64,000 nucleotides of DNA from Pseudomonadota bacterium. Its GTDB lineage: Bacteria > Pseudomonadota > Gammaproteobacteria > Burkholderiales > Burkholderiaceae_C. The position numbers were made by a program, and so were the translations under genes. Shown in pieces: positions 8,740-18,758 of the stretch. The stretch's first letter is position 1. Each line of letters begins with the position of its first letter. A model generated the notes under the pieces. The model was not told the DNA's origin and did not search any database. It saw only the letters and a program-made list of their open reading frames with translations. The stretch covers positions 310,001-374,000 of the forward strand of contig JAIUPH010000008.1 in NCBI GenBank assembly GCA_020161065.1. The letters run 5' to 3'.

Positions 8740-9627
8740 ATGATGCGCCTGGAACCGACCGACCTGCAAAAGCCGCAACCCGCGCTGTCGCTGCGCTTCG
8801 GCGCTTTCGAACTGCGGCCGCACACGCGGCAATTGCTGGCCGACGGCGTGGAGCTGCCGATCGGCGGCCGCGCCTTCGACCTGCTGCAGGTGCTGATGCG
8901 CCGCCACCACGAAATCGTGTCGTCCGACGAGTTGCTGCTTGCCGTCTGGCCGGGCCAGGTGGTCGAGCCCAACAACCTGCAGGTGCAGATCTGGACGCTG
9001 CGCAAGCTGCTGGGGCCGCGCGCCATCGCCACCGTGGCGCGCCGCGGCTACCGCTTCGTGCCCGAACTGGCCGGGCGCCGTGGCGGCGCCGAGGCCGCGC
9101 GCGGGCCGGCCGAAGCGGCGTCCGGCATCGCGCTGCCGGTGCTGGCGGTGCTGCGAACACACCGCCACGCCACGCTGACCGGCGACAACCTGCCCGCCCT
9201 GCTGCGGCTGGCGCTGGCCTGCGCGCACCAGTTGACGGCCCCGGCTGGCGGCACGGTGTGGCAGTTGGACGGCTCGGCGCTGGACGACGGCATGGATGAC
9301 GCCCGTGACGACGACCGCAAAGACGGCAACAACGCCGGCAGCAACGCCGGCCAAGCGCCAGCCAGCCGGCCGCCGGCGCTGCTGCGGCGGTTGCCGCGGG
9401 TGCACAGCCGGCCCGACATCCTGGTGCTGCAGGCCGGCGTGGCGCCGGCGCCCGGACTGGCCGAGGCCATCGGCCAGGGGCTGATGGCGGCGCCGCTGCT
9501 GCGCGTGCTGGCGGTGGCGGGCACGGCCATCGGGCTGCCGCAGGAACAGGTGCTGACCATCGCGATGCCGGCCGCCCGGCCCAGGCCCGAGGCGACGCCG
9601 CTGCGCTGGCAGGGGCGCGGGCGCTGA
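8740..9627 (+). CDS. Orphan winged-helix (OmpR/PhoB-type DNA-binding) transcriptional regulator
   Basis: About 295 residues. The N-terminal domain (residues 17-110) is a transcriptional-regulatory C-terminal (PhoB-like) winged helix, with LSLRFGAFELRPHTRQLLADG-like opening, FDLLQVLMRR, the recognition region WPGQVVEPNNLQVQI and the wing RRGYRFVPEL. There is no receiver domain. The remaining 180 residues match nothing I know and contain an Asp/Asn-rich linker (DDGMDDARDDDRKDG) and a hydrophobic stretch near the C terminus. ATG codons at 8740 and 8743 or a GTG at 8689 are possible starts; none has a strong ribosome binding site. It is divergent from the globin sensor, so a functional link is possible but unproven. 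Confidence 0.75.
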   Translation: MMRLEPTDLQKPQPALSLRFGAFELRPHTRQLLADGVELPIGGRAFDLLQVLMRRHHEIVSSDELLLAVWPGQVVEPNNLQVQIWTLRKLLGPRAIATVARRGYRFVPELAGRRGGAEAARGPAEAASGIALPVLAVLRTHRHATLTGDNLPALLRLALACAHQLTAPAGGTVWQLDGSALDDGMDDARDDDRKDGNNAGSNAGQAPASRPPALLRRLPRVHSRPDILVLQAGVAPAPGLAEAIGQGLMAAPLLRVLAVAGTAIGLPQEQVLTIAMPAARPRPEATPLRWQGRGR

Positions 9628-9652
9628 GGACGCTGAACGCGCTGGGCGCCGC

Positions 9653-10198
9653 TCAGTTGCGCTGCACGCGCACCTGCACGGCGCGCGGCGCGGCGGCCGC
9701 ATCGGCCCACACGCGCAGGCGCAGGCTCAGGGTGTCCAGCCGCACGGGGCAGCCCAGGTCGCGGGCGTCGACGCGCATCGTCACCGGGCCGTGGCCCGGC
9801 CGCTGCGGCGACATCGCCGCCAACAGCTCGCCGGCGCTGGCCAGCAGCCCGCCGCGGCTTTCGCAGCCGTCGAGCTTGTAGACCACGCTGAGCCCTTCGA
9901 ACACTTCCACCGAGCGCAGGTGCTCGGGCTGCAGCCGTTCGATGCTGATGGCGGCCATCCAGCCCGGCGCGCCCAGCAGCGGTGGCCGCACCGGCCCCGC
10001 CCAGCCGAAATGCAGCACCCATTCGGTCGGCAACTGGCCGCTGGCCGGCGTAATGGCCTCGCGCGACAGGCACGACAGACAAGACAAGCAGGACAGCGGG
10101 TACTCGGCGTCGGCCGGCCGGCAGACGCCGCCGGGCACCGCAACGGGGTCGACCGCGGACTGGAACATGCGGCGCATGCTAGGCAGCCGCGCACTCAA
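9653..10198 (-). CDS. Hypothetical protein with CLS tripeptide repeat
   Basis: A 181-residue reading frame that I do not recognise. It starts at TTG (10198), preceded by AAAGGAC; the ATG at 10177 is an alternative. Its notable part is a tandem tripeptide LSCLSCLSCLS (residues 35-45), which gives cysteines in CxxCxxC spacing, with another cysteine at residue 26. The rest has no visible domain or membrane segment. It lies 34 nt downstream of the MBL hydrolase on the same strand and is convergent with the winged-helix regulator. Codon use resembles its neighbours. Confidence 0.5.
   Translation of the reverse strand: MSARLPSMRRMFQSAVDPVAVPGGVCRPADAEYPLSCLSCLSCLSREAITPASGQLPTEWVLHFGWAGPVRPPLLGAPGWMAAISIERLQPEHLRSVEVFEGLSVVYKLDGCESRGGLLASAGELLAAMSPQRPGHGPVTMRVDARDLGCPVRLDTLSLRLRVWADAAAAPRAVQVRVQRN
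10064..10096 (-). repeat. 9-bp tandem repeat, 3.7 copies, coding for (LSC)n
   Basis: On the minus strand the units read CTGTCCTGC, TTGTCTTGT, CTGTCGTGC, CTGTCG. All but one of the differences between units are at third codon positions, and the remaining one (CTG/TTG) is also synonymous, so the peptide Leu-Ser-Cys is preserved. Confidence 0.7.
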
Positions 10199-10232
10199 AA
10201 GTCCTTTATTGCGTCATTTGACGGGTCAAGCG

Positions 10233-11171
10233 TCAAGCATCCCGTACACGATCGCCCTCGAGCTTCAGTGCGCCGCTGGCCGCCAGCTCGCGCACGAGTT
10301 GTTCGACCCACTGTCGCAACGCGTGCACGCCGGCGGGGCGGAAGCGCTCCCACACCTCGTGCAGCAGCGGCGTGGCCGCCGTCCATTGCAGCAGGGCCGG
10401 CAGGGCTTGCTCGCGCTCTTCCATCAGGTGGTACTTCAGCAGCACCTTGGCCGCGTGGCGGGCGTGGCGCGCCGGGTCGTCGCGCTGGCCTTGCAGGCGC
10501 CGACGGGCGCGCGCCAGCGCGGCCGGTACGTCGTCGAAAGGCCGGCCGTGGCCGGGCACCACCAGACGCACCGGCAAGCCGGCGATCAGGTCCAGCACCT
10601 GCGCCAGGTCGTCGAAGCCGGGCTCGCCCTGCAATTCGGGGAAGACGATGCCGAAGCCGTTCTCCCACAGCGCGTCGGCCGACAGCAGCACGCCGTGGCG
10701 GCGGTCGAACAGCATCAGCATGTGCGGGTCGTGGCCCGGCGCCGGCAGCAGTTCCCAGTCGCGGCCGCCGGCGCGCAGGCCTTCGCCGGGCTGCAACGCG
10801 GCGCCGGCGTCGAAGCGCTCGATGCGCTGGCCGGTGCTGCGGTAGCTCAGGGCCGCCGCGTCCCATTGCTGCACCGCCTGCCGCTGGCCGGGCGGAATGG
10901 CGATCGGCACGCCGTAGTGCTGCTGCAGCAAGGCGTTGCCGCCGCAGTGGTCGGAGTGCAGATGGGTGTTGGCGATGCCCGCCAGCGGCCGGCCGGCCAG
11001 TTCGCGCTGCAGCAGCGCCAGGGTCTGCTCGGCGTGGTTGACGTGCGAGGTGTCGACGAACCAAGCGCCCGCCTCGCCGGGCGCGGCGTGGATCAGCACG
11101 TTGTTCGACGACAGCCAGCCGCGCTCGAAGACGGCCAGGCCGTCCAGGGGATCGCTGCCGGCACGGGTCAC
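10233..11171 (-). CDS. MBL-fold metallohydrolase with C-terminal winged-helix-like region
   Basis: A 312-residue metallo-beta-lactamase-fold hydrolase. The binuclear metal site shows as NTHLHSDHCGG, the histidine of PAPGHDPHM, the aspartate of LSADALW and the histidine of VVPGHGRPF. The C-terminal 80 residues (KVLLKYHLMEER onward) resemble the helical extension seen in this subgroup, which hydrolyses thioester or other ester metabolites in some members. The start is GTG at 11171. It is divergent from the YcaQ-type gene by 53 nt. The substrate cannot be read from the sequence. Confidence 0.85.
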   Translation of the reverse strand: MTRAGSDPLDGLAVFERGWLSSNNVLIHAAPGEAGAWFVDTSHVNHAEQTLALLQRELAGRPLAGIANTHLHSDHCGGNALLQQHYGVPIAIPPGQRQAVQQWDAAALSYRSTGQRIERFDAGAALQPGEGLRAGGRDWELLPAPGHDPHMLMLFDRRHGVLLSADALWENGFGIVFPELQGEPGFDDLAQVLDLIAGLPVRLVVPGHGRPFDDVPAALARARRRLQGQRDDPARHARHAAKVLLKYHLMEEREQALPALLQWTAATPLLHEVWERFRPAGVHALRQWVEQLVRELAASGALKLEGDRVRDA

Positions 11172-11224
11172 CGCGGGTCCTCGACGGGGGATGAGACGAT
11201 GCGCGCATTGTCGCCGCCGCCTCG

Positions 11225-12313
11225 ATGACTCCGCCGACCCTCGCCCAACTGCGTCGCCATGCGATCGCCCGCTCGCTGTTCAAGCCCACCACGCTGCCGC
11301 GCGCGCTGCAGCGCCTGGGCTTCGTGCAGGCCGACCCCATCCGCGCGCCGGCGCGCGCGCAGGACCTGACGCTGCGCCACCGCGTGCGCGACTACCGCGC
11401 CGGCGACCTGGAGCGCCGCTACCCGCGGCTGCCGATCGAGGAAGACTTCCTCGTCAACTACGGCTTCGTGCCGCGCGCCGTGCACCACCTGATGCACCCG
11501 CGCCGCGCGCGCCAGGAGTGGACGGCTGCGCGCTGGGCGCAGGCGCACGCGGTGCTGGACTTCGTGCGCGAACGCGGCGTGGCGCACCCGCGCGAAGTGG
11601 ACCAGCGCTTCGCGCACGGCAAGACGCGCAACTGGTTCGGCGGCTCCAGCAATGCCAGCACGCAGTTGCTGGACGGCATGCACTACCGCGGCCTGCTGCG
11701 CGTGGCGCGGCGCGAAGGCGGCATCCGCCTGTACGCCGCGCGCGAGGCGGCAGCGCCGCCGGCCGACGCCGCGCAGGCCTTCGACGCGCTGCTCGACATC
11801 GTCGTCAACCAATACGCGCCGCTGCCCGAACGCTCGTTGTCGGAACTGGCCAGCCACCTGTGCGGCGGCGCGCCGCAGTGGCGCGGCGAGCGCGGCGCCT
11901 TGCTGGCACGCGCCCGCGCGCGGCTGCCGCAGGCCGAAGTGGACGGCACGCGCTGGCTGTGGCCGGCCGGCGAGAACCCGGCGTCGCGCCGCCACGCGGT
12001 GGACGCGCAGCAGCTGCGGCTGCTGGCGCCCTTCGACCCCGTGGTGTGGGACCGCCGGCGCTTCGAGCAGTTCTGGGGCTGGGCCTACCGCTTCGAGGCC
12101 TACACGCCGCCGGCCCAGCGCGTGCGCGGCTACTACGCGCTGCCGCTGCTGTGGGGCGAAGCGGTGATCGGCTGGGCCAACGTCGGACAGGCTCAAGGCC
12201 GGCTGAGCGTCGAACTCGGCTACGTCGGCGGCCGGCCGCCGCGCGGCGCGGCCTACCGGCAGGCGCTGGACGAAGAACTCGACCGGCTGCGGCGCTTCCT
12301 CAGTCCTCGATAA
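11225..12313 (+). CDS. Winged-helix DNA glycosylase-like protein, YcaQ/AlkX (HTH_42) family
   Basis: The 362-residue protein belongs to the HTH_42 family, which includes the alkylpurine and interstrand-crosslink DNA glycosylases AlkZ and YcaQ/AlkX. The N terminus has LRRHAIARSLF, followed by the catalytic-type motif QAD (QxD, in FVQADPIRAPARAQD) that marks the YcaQ subgroup; the AlkZ subgroup has QxQ. The C-terminal part keeps LAPFDPVVWDRRR and FEAYTPPAQRVRGYYALPLLW. Its 3' end overlaps that of the convergent HAD gene by 14 nt. Crosslink or alkyl-base repair is the likely role. Confidence 0.82.
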   Translation: MTPPTLAQLRRHAIARSLFKPTTLPRALQRLGFVQADPIRAPARAQDLTLRHRVRDYRAGDLERRYPRLPIEEDFLVNYGFVPRAVHHLMHPRRARQEWTAARWAQAHAVLDFVRERGVAHPREVDQRFAHGKTRNWFGGSSNASTQLLDGMHYRGLLRVARREGGIRLYAAREAAAPPADAAQAFDALLDIVVNQYAPLPERSLSELASHLCGGAPQWRGERGALLARARARLPQAEVDGTRWLWPAGENPASRRHAVDAQQLRLLAPFDPVVWDRRRFEQFWGWAYRFEAYTPPAQRVRGYYALPLLWGEAVIGWANVGQAQGRLSVELGYVGGRPPRGAAYRQALDEELDRLRRFLSPR

Positions 12314-13151
12314 CCCCGCGCGCGGCCAGCAGCGCGCGCGCCACCTCGGCCACGCCGTCGCCGCGCTCGCCCTGCGTGATCCACGCCGGCCAGTGCTGCA
12401 GCTCGGCCGCGAAGCGGCGCAGGTTGGCCACGCCCACGCTGTGCACGAAGTGCTGGAACATCGGCTGGTCGTTCGTGCTGTCACCCACGTAGACCCAACG
12501 TTCGACCTCATCGTCCAGGCGCCGCCCGAACAGGCGCTGCAGCATCCACTGCGCCGCGGTCCACTTGCTGTGCTCGCCGAACCAGCCGTTGACGTGGATC
12601 GAGCTGACGGTGGCCGTCATGCCCGCCGCGCGCATCAGCGCCACCACCTCGGCGATGGCGGCCGGCGGCAGCTGGTGGAACTCGCTGTGGTCGATGGCGA
12701 TGTCGGTCAGCCGGCCGCCACTGTCGGCGGCCAATGCGGCGCCCGGCACCTGCAGCAGCACCTGCCGCGCCACCTGCGCCAGGCGCTCGGCGTTGCGCGC
12801 GCGCGTCGCTTCGTCCTGCACGAACTCCGTCCGCACGCCGCCGGCATCGGGAATCAACGCCACCGCGCCGTTCTCGGCCACCAGCGCCGCCAGCGGCCAC
12901 TGCGCGGCGAACGGCAGGCTCCAGCCATGCGGCCGGCCGGTGATGGCGATCACCGGCACGCCGGCCTCGCGCAAGGCCTGCAGCGCGTGCAAAGCGGCGG
13001 GTTCGATGGCGCCGTCGCGAGTCAGCGTATCGTCGATGTCGGTCATCAGGCCGACGACCCCGGCCCAGGCTCGTGGCGGCAGTTCCGACAGCGGTCGGGG
13101 CCGCCGGGCTTGATCGGGATCAATGCTTTCGGGGGTCTGGCTGACGATCAT
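12300..13151 (-). CDS. HAD-superfamily hydrolase (class IIB type)
   Basis: A 283-residue phosphatase-like protein. The nucleophile motif is MTDIDDTLT, motif II is the threonine of VIAITGRP, and the acidic motif IV is [13 protein letters not shown]. The cap arrangement and the GRP motif fit class IIB (Cof, sucrose-phosphate or mannosyl-3-phosphoglycerate phosphatase relatives). The ATG at 13151 is 34 nt from the divergent ppk2 start. An extended frame into ppk2 is antisense and was discarded. The substrate is unknown. Confidence 0.82.
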   Translation of the reverse strand: MIVSQTPESIDPDQARRPRPLSELPPRAWAGVVGLMTDIDDTLTRDGAIEPAALHALQALREAGVPVIAITGRPHGWSLPFAAQWPLAALVAENGAVALIPDAGGVRTEFVQDEATRARNAERLAQVARQVLLQVPGAALAADSGGRLTDIAIDHSEFHQLPPAAIAEVVALMRAAGMTATVSSIHVNGWFGEHSKWTAAQWMLQRLFGRRLDDEVERWVYVGDSTNDQPMFQHFVHSVGVANLRRFAAELQHWPAWITQGERGDGVAEVARALLAARGVIED

Positions 13152-13184
13152 CAAAGACCCACTTCCCGTCAAAACGCGCGTCAC

Positions 13185-14369
13185 ATGAGCACCCATTCTG
13201 CCGCACGCACCCGTACGACCCCGGCCGCCAAAGCGGCCCCCCGCCGCCGCGCCGGCCCGCGCGCCGTGAGCGCCGGCGACACGCCTGCGGCCCTCGATGC
13301 CGCGACGCTGGAAGCCGACCGCGTGGCGCGCGCCAGCACGCGCACCGAAACCATCGCCGCGATGGCCTTGTCCGACGTCCTGTCGCAGCACGCCCAGGGC
13401 GGCGCCGAAGCGCCGGGCGAGTGGCTGACCCAGTTGCAGACGCTGATCGACGGCGCCGCGCCCGACGAGGTGAAGTCGCTGCGCCGCCTGCTGTTCGAGC
13501 GCCAGCACGAGCAGACCTCGGCGGCCAACAGCATCGACCCCGACCTCGAACTGGCGCCCGGATGGCGCGACGGCGGCTACCCGTACCGCAACCTGATGTC
13601 GCGCAAGAACTACGAGAAGCAGAAGTACCGGCTGCAGGTGGAACTGCTCAAGCTGCAGGCCTGGGTGAAGGAAACCGGCCAGCGCGTGGTGATCCTGTTC
13701 GAGGGGCGCGACGCCGCCGGCAAGGGCGGCGCGATCAAGCGCTTCATGGAACACCTCAACCCACGCGGCGCGCGCGTCGTGGCGCTGGAAAAGCCCAGCG
13801 AGGTGGAACGTGGCCAGTGGTACTTCCAGCGCTACATCGAGCACCTGCCCACGCGCGGCGAGATCGTGCTGTTCGACCGCAGCTGGTACAACCGCGCCGG
13901 CGTCGAGCGGGTGATGGGCTTTTGCAGCCACAACGAGTACGAAGAGTTCATGCGCCAGGCGCCCGAGTTCGAGCGCCACCTCGTGCGCTCGGGCGTGCAC
14001 CTGTTCAAGTTCTGGTTCTCGGTCAGCCGCGCCGAGCAGCGCCGCCGCTTCAAGGAACGCCAGGCGCACCCGCTCAAGCAGTGGAAGCTGTCGCCCATCG
14101 ACATGGCCAGCCTCGACAAGTGGGACGACTACACCCGCGCCAAGGAGGCGATGTTCCTGCACACCGACACGTCCGACTCGCCGTGGACCGTGATCAAGAG
14201 CGATTGCAAGAAGCGCGCGCGGCTCAACGCGATGCGCTACCTGCTGCAGCGCCTGCCCTACACCAACAAGGACGCGGCCGCGCTCGGCACGGTCGACCCG
14301 CTGCTGGTGGGCCGCGCGGCACTGGTGGCCGGCGCCGCCGAGGAATTCACGCCGACCAGCAACGCCTGA
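13185..14369 (+). CDS. ppk2: Polyphosphate kinase 2
   Basis: Transfers phosphate between polyphosphate and nucleoside diphosphates. The 394-residue protein has an Ala/Arg-rich, probably disordered N terminus (residues 1-60) and a PPK2 domain. The domain carries Walker [11 protein letters not shown], the lid-type motif GQWYFQRY and Walker [17 protein letters not shown]. The PPK2 core is about 260 residues with the family ending [16 protein letters not shown]. The ATG at 13185 has only a weak ribosome binding site. Class I membership is my inference from length and motifs. Confidence 0.92.
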   Translation: MSTHSAARTRTTPAAKAAPRRRAGPRAVSAGDTPAALDAATLEADRVARASTRTETIAAMALSDVLSQHAQGGAEAPGEWLTQLQTLIDGAAPDEVKSLRRLLFERQHEQTSAANSIDPDLELAPGWRDGGYPYRNLMSRKNYEKQKYRLQVELLKLQAWVKETGQRVVILFEGRDAAGKGGAIKRFMEHLNPRGARVVALEKPSEVERGQWYFQRYIEHLPTRGEIVLFDRSWYNRAGVERVMGFCSHNEYEEFMRQAPEFERHLVRSGVHLFKFWFSVSRAEQRRRFKERQAHPLKQWKLSPIDMASLDKWDDYTRAKEAMFLHTDTSDSPWTVIKSDCKKRARLNAMRYLLQRLPYTNKDAAALGTVDPLLVGRAALVAGAAEEFTPTSNA

Positions 14370-14384
14370 AGGCGAACGCGCCGC

Positions 14385-14390
14385 TAGAAT
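14385..14390 (+). promoter_or_regulatory. -10 box of the ahcY-metF promoter (TAGAAT)
   Basis: TAGAAT lies 12 nt before the riboswitch aptamer, which puts the predicted transcription start at the aptamer 5' end. Confidence 0.6.
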
Positions 14391-14402
14391 GCGGCGCACT
14401 TT

Positions 14403-14470
14403 CCGAGGAGCGTTGCAACCCCTTCACAGGGGCCAGGCTCGGAACAACACCTGTTGCAACCGCGCTCACC
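14403..14470 (+). promoter_or_regulatory. SAH riboswitch aptamer
   Basis: The S-adenosylhomocysteine riboswitch, known to turn on SAH recycling genes when SAH accumulates. The conserved blocks are in order: CCGAGGAGCGTTGCAAC (14403-14419), GCCAGGCTCGG (14432-14442) and CGCTCACC (14463-14470). CCGAG (14403-14407) pairs with CTCGG (14438-14442), and GAGCG (14408-14412) pairs with CGCTC (14463-14467) to make the pseudoknotted core. The two palindromic GTTGCAAC blocks (14412-14419, 14453-14460) can extend that helix. It precedes ahcY, the classical target. Confidence 0.92.
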
Positions 14471-14507
14471 TGCACGACCGTCGTCGTGGGTGAGCGGCCC
14501 CTCCTTT
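14464..14507 (+). terminator. Candidate terminator hairpin of the SAH riboswitch expression platform
   Basis: GCTCACC (14464-14470) can pair with GGTGAGC (14489-14495), enclosing CACGAC/GTCGTG (14473-14478/14483-14488) with a CGTC loop. A pyrimidine-rich stretch ending in TTTT (14504-14507) follows. The left arm is shared with the aptamer helix, so ligand binding and this hairpin exclude each other, as an ON switch requires. The T-tract is poor and delayed. Confidence 0.6.
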
Positions 14508-14578
14508 TCCCGGTCCGCCGCTGCCACTCGCGCGCGCCGTCGTTCGTGCAGGCCCCTCGTCATGCCTGGAGCCCGAAC

Positions 14579-16027
<1,449 letters not shown>

Positions 16028-16028
16028 G

Positions 16029-16865
16029 ATGAGCGCCAGCCTGCCTCCGATCAGCTTCGAGTTCTTCCCGCCCAACACCCCGGTGGGCGACCAGAAGCTC
16101 AAGGCCGTGGTCGCCGATCTCGCCGCGCTGCGGCCGCAGTTCTTCAGCGTGACCTACGGCGCCGGCGGCGCCACGCGCGACAAGACGCTGGCCACGGTGG
16201 CGCAGATCGCCGCCGCCGGGCACGAGGCGGCGCCGCACCTGTCGTGCGTGGGCAGCACGCGCGCAGGCATCGCCGAGATCCTGGCCACCTACCGTGCGCA
16301 AGGCATCCGCCGCATGGTGGCGCTGCGCGGCGACCTCCCCAGCGGCACCGCGGTGGCCGGCGAGTTCCGCCACGCCGCCGAACTGGTGCACTTCGTGCGC
16401 GAGACGCAGGGGAGCGACTGGCACATCGAGGTCGCGGCCTACCCCGAGTACCACCCGGAACAGCGTTATGCGGCGCGCGACCTGCGGCACTTCGCGGCCA
16501 AGGTGGCGGCCGGCGCCAGCTCGGCGATCACGCAGTTCTTCTTCAACGCCGACGCCTACTTCCACTTCGTCGACGAGGTGCGCAAGCTCGGCGTCACGGT
16601 GCCGGTGGTGCCGGGGATCATGCCGATCCACAACTACGCCAAGATCGCGCAGTTCGCGGCGCGCGACGGCATCGAGATCCCGCGCTGGGCGGCGCTGAAG
16701 ATGGAAGGCTTCCTCGACGATGCCGCCAGCGTCCGCGCCTTCGGGCTGGACGTGGTGACCGACCTGTGCCGCCGCCTGCTCGACGGCGGCGCGCCGGGGC
16801 TGCACCTGTACACGCTCAACCAGTCGCCGCTGTCGCTGGAGATCTGCCGCCGGCTCGGCTACTGA
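16029..16865 (+). CDS. metF: 5,10-Methylenetetrahydrofolate reductase
   Basis: Makes 5-methyltetrahydrofolate for methionine synthesis. The 278-residue TIM-barrel flavoprotein opens PISFEFFPPNTPVGD and has TYGAGGATRDKT, the region ITQFFFNADAYFHFVDE and GIMPIHNYAKIAQFA. It starts 1 nt after the ahcY stop and shares the SAH-controlled transcript, so remethylation of homocysteine is coupled to its production. Confidence 0.96.
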   Translation: MSASLPPISFEFFPPNTPVGDQKLKAVVADLAALRPQFFSVTYGAGGATRDKTLATVAQIAAAGHEAAPHLSCVGSTRAGIAEILATYRAQGIRRMVALRGDLPSGTAVAGEFRHAAELVHFVRETQGSDWHIEVAAYPEYHPEQRYAARDLRHFAAKVAAGASSAITQFFFNADAYFHFVDEVRKLGVTVPVVPGIMPIHNYAKIAQFAARDGIEIPRWAALKMEGFLDDAASVRAFGLDVVTDLCRRLLDGGAPGLHLYTLNQSPLSLEICRRLGY

Positions 16866-16880
16866 CCACCGGCGTGGCAG

Positions 16881-16899
16881 CCAGGCGACGCCTGGTTTT
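16881..16899 (+). terminator. Intrinsic terminator after metF (first of two)
   Basis: CCAGGC-GAC-GCCTGG followed directly by TTTT, 16 nt after the metF stop. Confidence 0.7.
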
Positions 16900-16912
16900 G
16901 ACGCAGATCAGA

Positions 16913-16948
16913 GGCCATGACCATTCCCCGGTCATGGCCTTTTCGTTT
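16913..16948 (+). terminator. Intrinsic terminator after metF (second of two)
   Basis: Perfect 10-bp stem GGCCATGACC (16913-16922) / GGTCATGGCC (16930-16939), a 7-nt loop, then TTTTCGTTT. Stronger than the first one. Confidence 0.9.
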
Positions 16949-17026
16949 GCTGCACCGCAACCAAACGCGCGGGCACGGGCGGCCCAATGAGCCCATCCCG
17001 TTCAACACCCCCGAAGGAAGAAGACC

Positions 17027-17632
17027 ATGTCCCGTCGCTGGATCGCCCCTGCCGCCCTTGCCACCGCCCTCGTTGCCGCTGCGCCGTTCGCGCAAGCCCA
17101 GGCCGAGCAGGGCAACTTCATCGTGCGCGTGCGCGCGGTGCACCTCGACTCGGCCAACAAGGACAGCACCGGGCTCGGGCTGACCATCAACAACAAGACC
17201 ATTCCCGAACTCGACATCAGCTACTTCCTGACGCCCAACCTCGCGGCCGAGCTGATCCTGACCTATCCGCAGAAGCAGCGCGTGTACTCCAACGGCACGC
17301 AGATCGGCACCTTCAAGCACCTGCCGCCGACGCTGACGCTGCAGTACCACTTCACCGGCATCAACGGCTTCCGCCCCTACGTGGGCGCCGGCATCAACTA
17401 CACCAACATCAGCGACGTCGACATCCTCGGCGGCGTGGCCGGCCTCAAGCACAACAGCGTCGGCCTGGCCGCGCAGATCGGCGCCGACATCCCGCTGGGC
17501 GGCGGCTGGCTGATCAACCTCGATGCCAAGAAGGTGCAGATCAATACCAAGGTCTACGTGAACGGCGCCGACCAGGGCAAGTTCAAGGTCGACCCGACGC
17601 TGCTGAGCGTGGGCGTCGGCTACCGCTTCTAA
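17027..17632 (+). CDS. ompW: OmpW family outer membrane protein
   Basis: A 201-residue eight-stranded beta-barrel porin of the OmpW family. It has a cleavable signal peptide (hydrophobic core ALATALVAAAPF, likely cleavage after AQA). Family features are LGLTINNKTIPELDISYFLT, LPPTLTLQYHF, RPYVGAGINYT and the terminal aromatic YRF. The ATG follows a GAAGGAAGAAG ribosome binding site. It is monocistronic, isolated from metF by two terminators. OmpW proteins pass small hydrophobic molecules; the substrate here is unknown. Confidence 0.93.
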   Translation: MSRRWIAPAALATALVAAAPFAQAQAEQGNFIVRVRAVHLDSANKDSTGLGLTINNKTIPELDISYFLTPNLAAELILTYPQKQRVYSNGTQIGTFKHLPPTLTLQYHFTGINGFRPYVGAGINYTNISDVDILGGVAGLKHNSVGLAAQIGADIPLGGGWLINLDAKKVQINTKVYVNGADQGKFKVDPTLLSVGVGYRF

Positions 17633-17697
17633 GCACCCCGCGGGCCGCGCGCGGCCCGCCCATCAGGCGTGCGGGCCGCGCGCGGCCCGCGTCGCCT

Positions 17698-18297
17698 CTA
17701 CAGATCGGGGCGCTGCCAGTGCAGCCCCTCGTCGGTGAGCATCGCGTCCAGCGGCACGTCGTGCGGCTCGGGCGCCAGCCAGGGCACGCTGCCGTTGGCG
17801 TAGCCCACGCCCACCGTCAGCGGGCGCGGCTGCAGCGCCGCCAGCGTGCGGTCGTAGAAGCCGCCGCCGTAGCCCAGGCGCAGGCCCTTGGAGCCGAAGC
17901 CGACGCAGGGCACCAGCAGCAACTGCGGCTCGAAGGCCTCGGTGTCCTTGGGCTTGGGAATGCCGTAGGCGTCGTCCTCCATCGGGCAGCCCGGGTACCA
18001 GACGTGGAAGCGCAACTGCTTGCTCTCGCGGTTGATCACCGGCAGCCCGATGCGGCGCTTGGCATCGGCCTCGCTCCAGCGGTACAGCGCCGGCAGCGCG
18101 TCGAACTCGCCCTTGATCGGCCAGTAGGCGCCGATCGTCCACTCCGGCCGCTCCAGCAGCCACACGCGCAACACCTCCTGCAGGTGCACCGACCGCTGAT
18201 GGCGGTCGACCATGGCCTGCCGTTCGGCCTGCAACTGCTTGCGCAGCACGCGCTTGTCGCGCGAGGGTTCGAGAGACAGCTTGAAGGGCAGCGTCAT
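17698..18297 (-). CDS. 5-Formyltetrahydrofolate cyclo-ligase
   Basis: Converts 5-formyl-THF to 5,10-methenyl-THF with ATP, returning folate to the one-carbon pool. It has 199 residues, the usual length. The signature LGYGGGFYDRTLA is present, with an N-terminal basic region (SRDKRVLRKQLQAER) and GLPVINRESKQLRF. The start at 18297 is the only ATG before the family N terminus. It is convergent with ompW and downstream of the DUF2917 gene, 77 nt away. Folate metabolism links it to metF. Confidence 0.92.
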   Translation of the reverse strand: MTLPFKLSLEPSRDKRVLRKQLQAERQAMVDRHQRSVHLQEVLRVWLLERPEWTIGAYWPIKGEFDALPALYRWSEADAKRRIGLPVINRESKQLRFHVWYPGCPMEDDAYGIPKPKDTEAFEPQLLLVPCVGFGSKGLRLGYGGGFYDRTLAALQPRPLTVGVGYANGSVPWLAPEPHDVPLDAMLTDEGLHWQRPDL

Positions 18298-18374
18298 GGG
18301 CGGTGCGGTGGGCGGCAGCGGTGCGGCATTGTCGCCCTGCGCCGCTGAACGCCCCCGCGACTTCGCCTGGCGGC

Positions 18375-18662
18375 CTACTGCTGCGGCGCCTCCAGCACCA
18401 CCACGCGCGCCTCGGGCCAGCCTTCGGCCACCCATTCGCTGCCCGCGGGCAGCGGCAGCCGCTCGCCGGCGGACAGCCACAGGTCTTCGGCGCCGTCCAG
18501 CGAACGCTGGCTGCGCGTCAGCCACACGCGGCCTTCCTCCACCGCCAGCCAGCGCTCGACGGCGGCCGGCGCCAGCCGGCGCGCGCTGCGCGCTGCCAGC
18601 CGCCACTGCCACGGCGCGCGGGCCGCGCAGTCATGAGAGTTCGTCATTGCCTTGCTGCTCAT
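18375..18662 (-). CDS. DUF2917 family protein
   Basis: A 95-residue protein of the DUF2917 family, small proteins of unknown role found mainly in Burkholderiales. Visible are RVWLTRSQRSLDGAEDLWLSAGE and the beta-rich C terminus ARVVVLEAPQQ, which suggests a cupin-like fold. The ATG at 18662 follows GGAGATTGCG. It is divergent from a LysR-type gene 96 nt away, the common arrangement for this family, so that regulator probably controls it. Confidence 0.8.
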   Translation of the reverse strand: MSSKAMTNSHDCAARAPWQWRLAARSARRLAPAAVERWLAVEEGRVWLTRSQRSLDGAEDLWLSAGERLPLPAGSEWVAEGWPEARVVVLEAPQQ

Positions 18663-18758
18663 CGCAATCTCCGGTCGGGCTTGTGCAGGGCTGTACTTTG
18701 CAGGCGAGCGCGGCAATCGTCCAATCACGATGCGGTCGTTGATTGATAATGATCCGTC

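Noticed and set aside
10218-10229. TTGACGGGTCAA palindrome after the MBL gene
   Set aside because: Too short and without a T-tract for a terminator; no second copy for an operator. Left as a chance palindrome.
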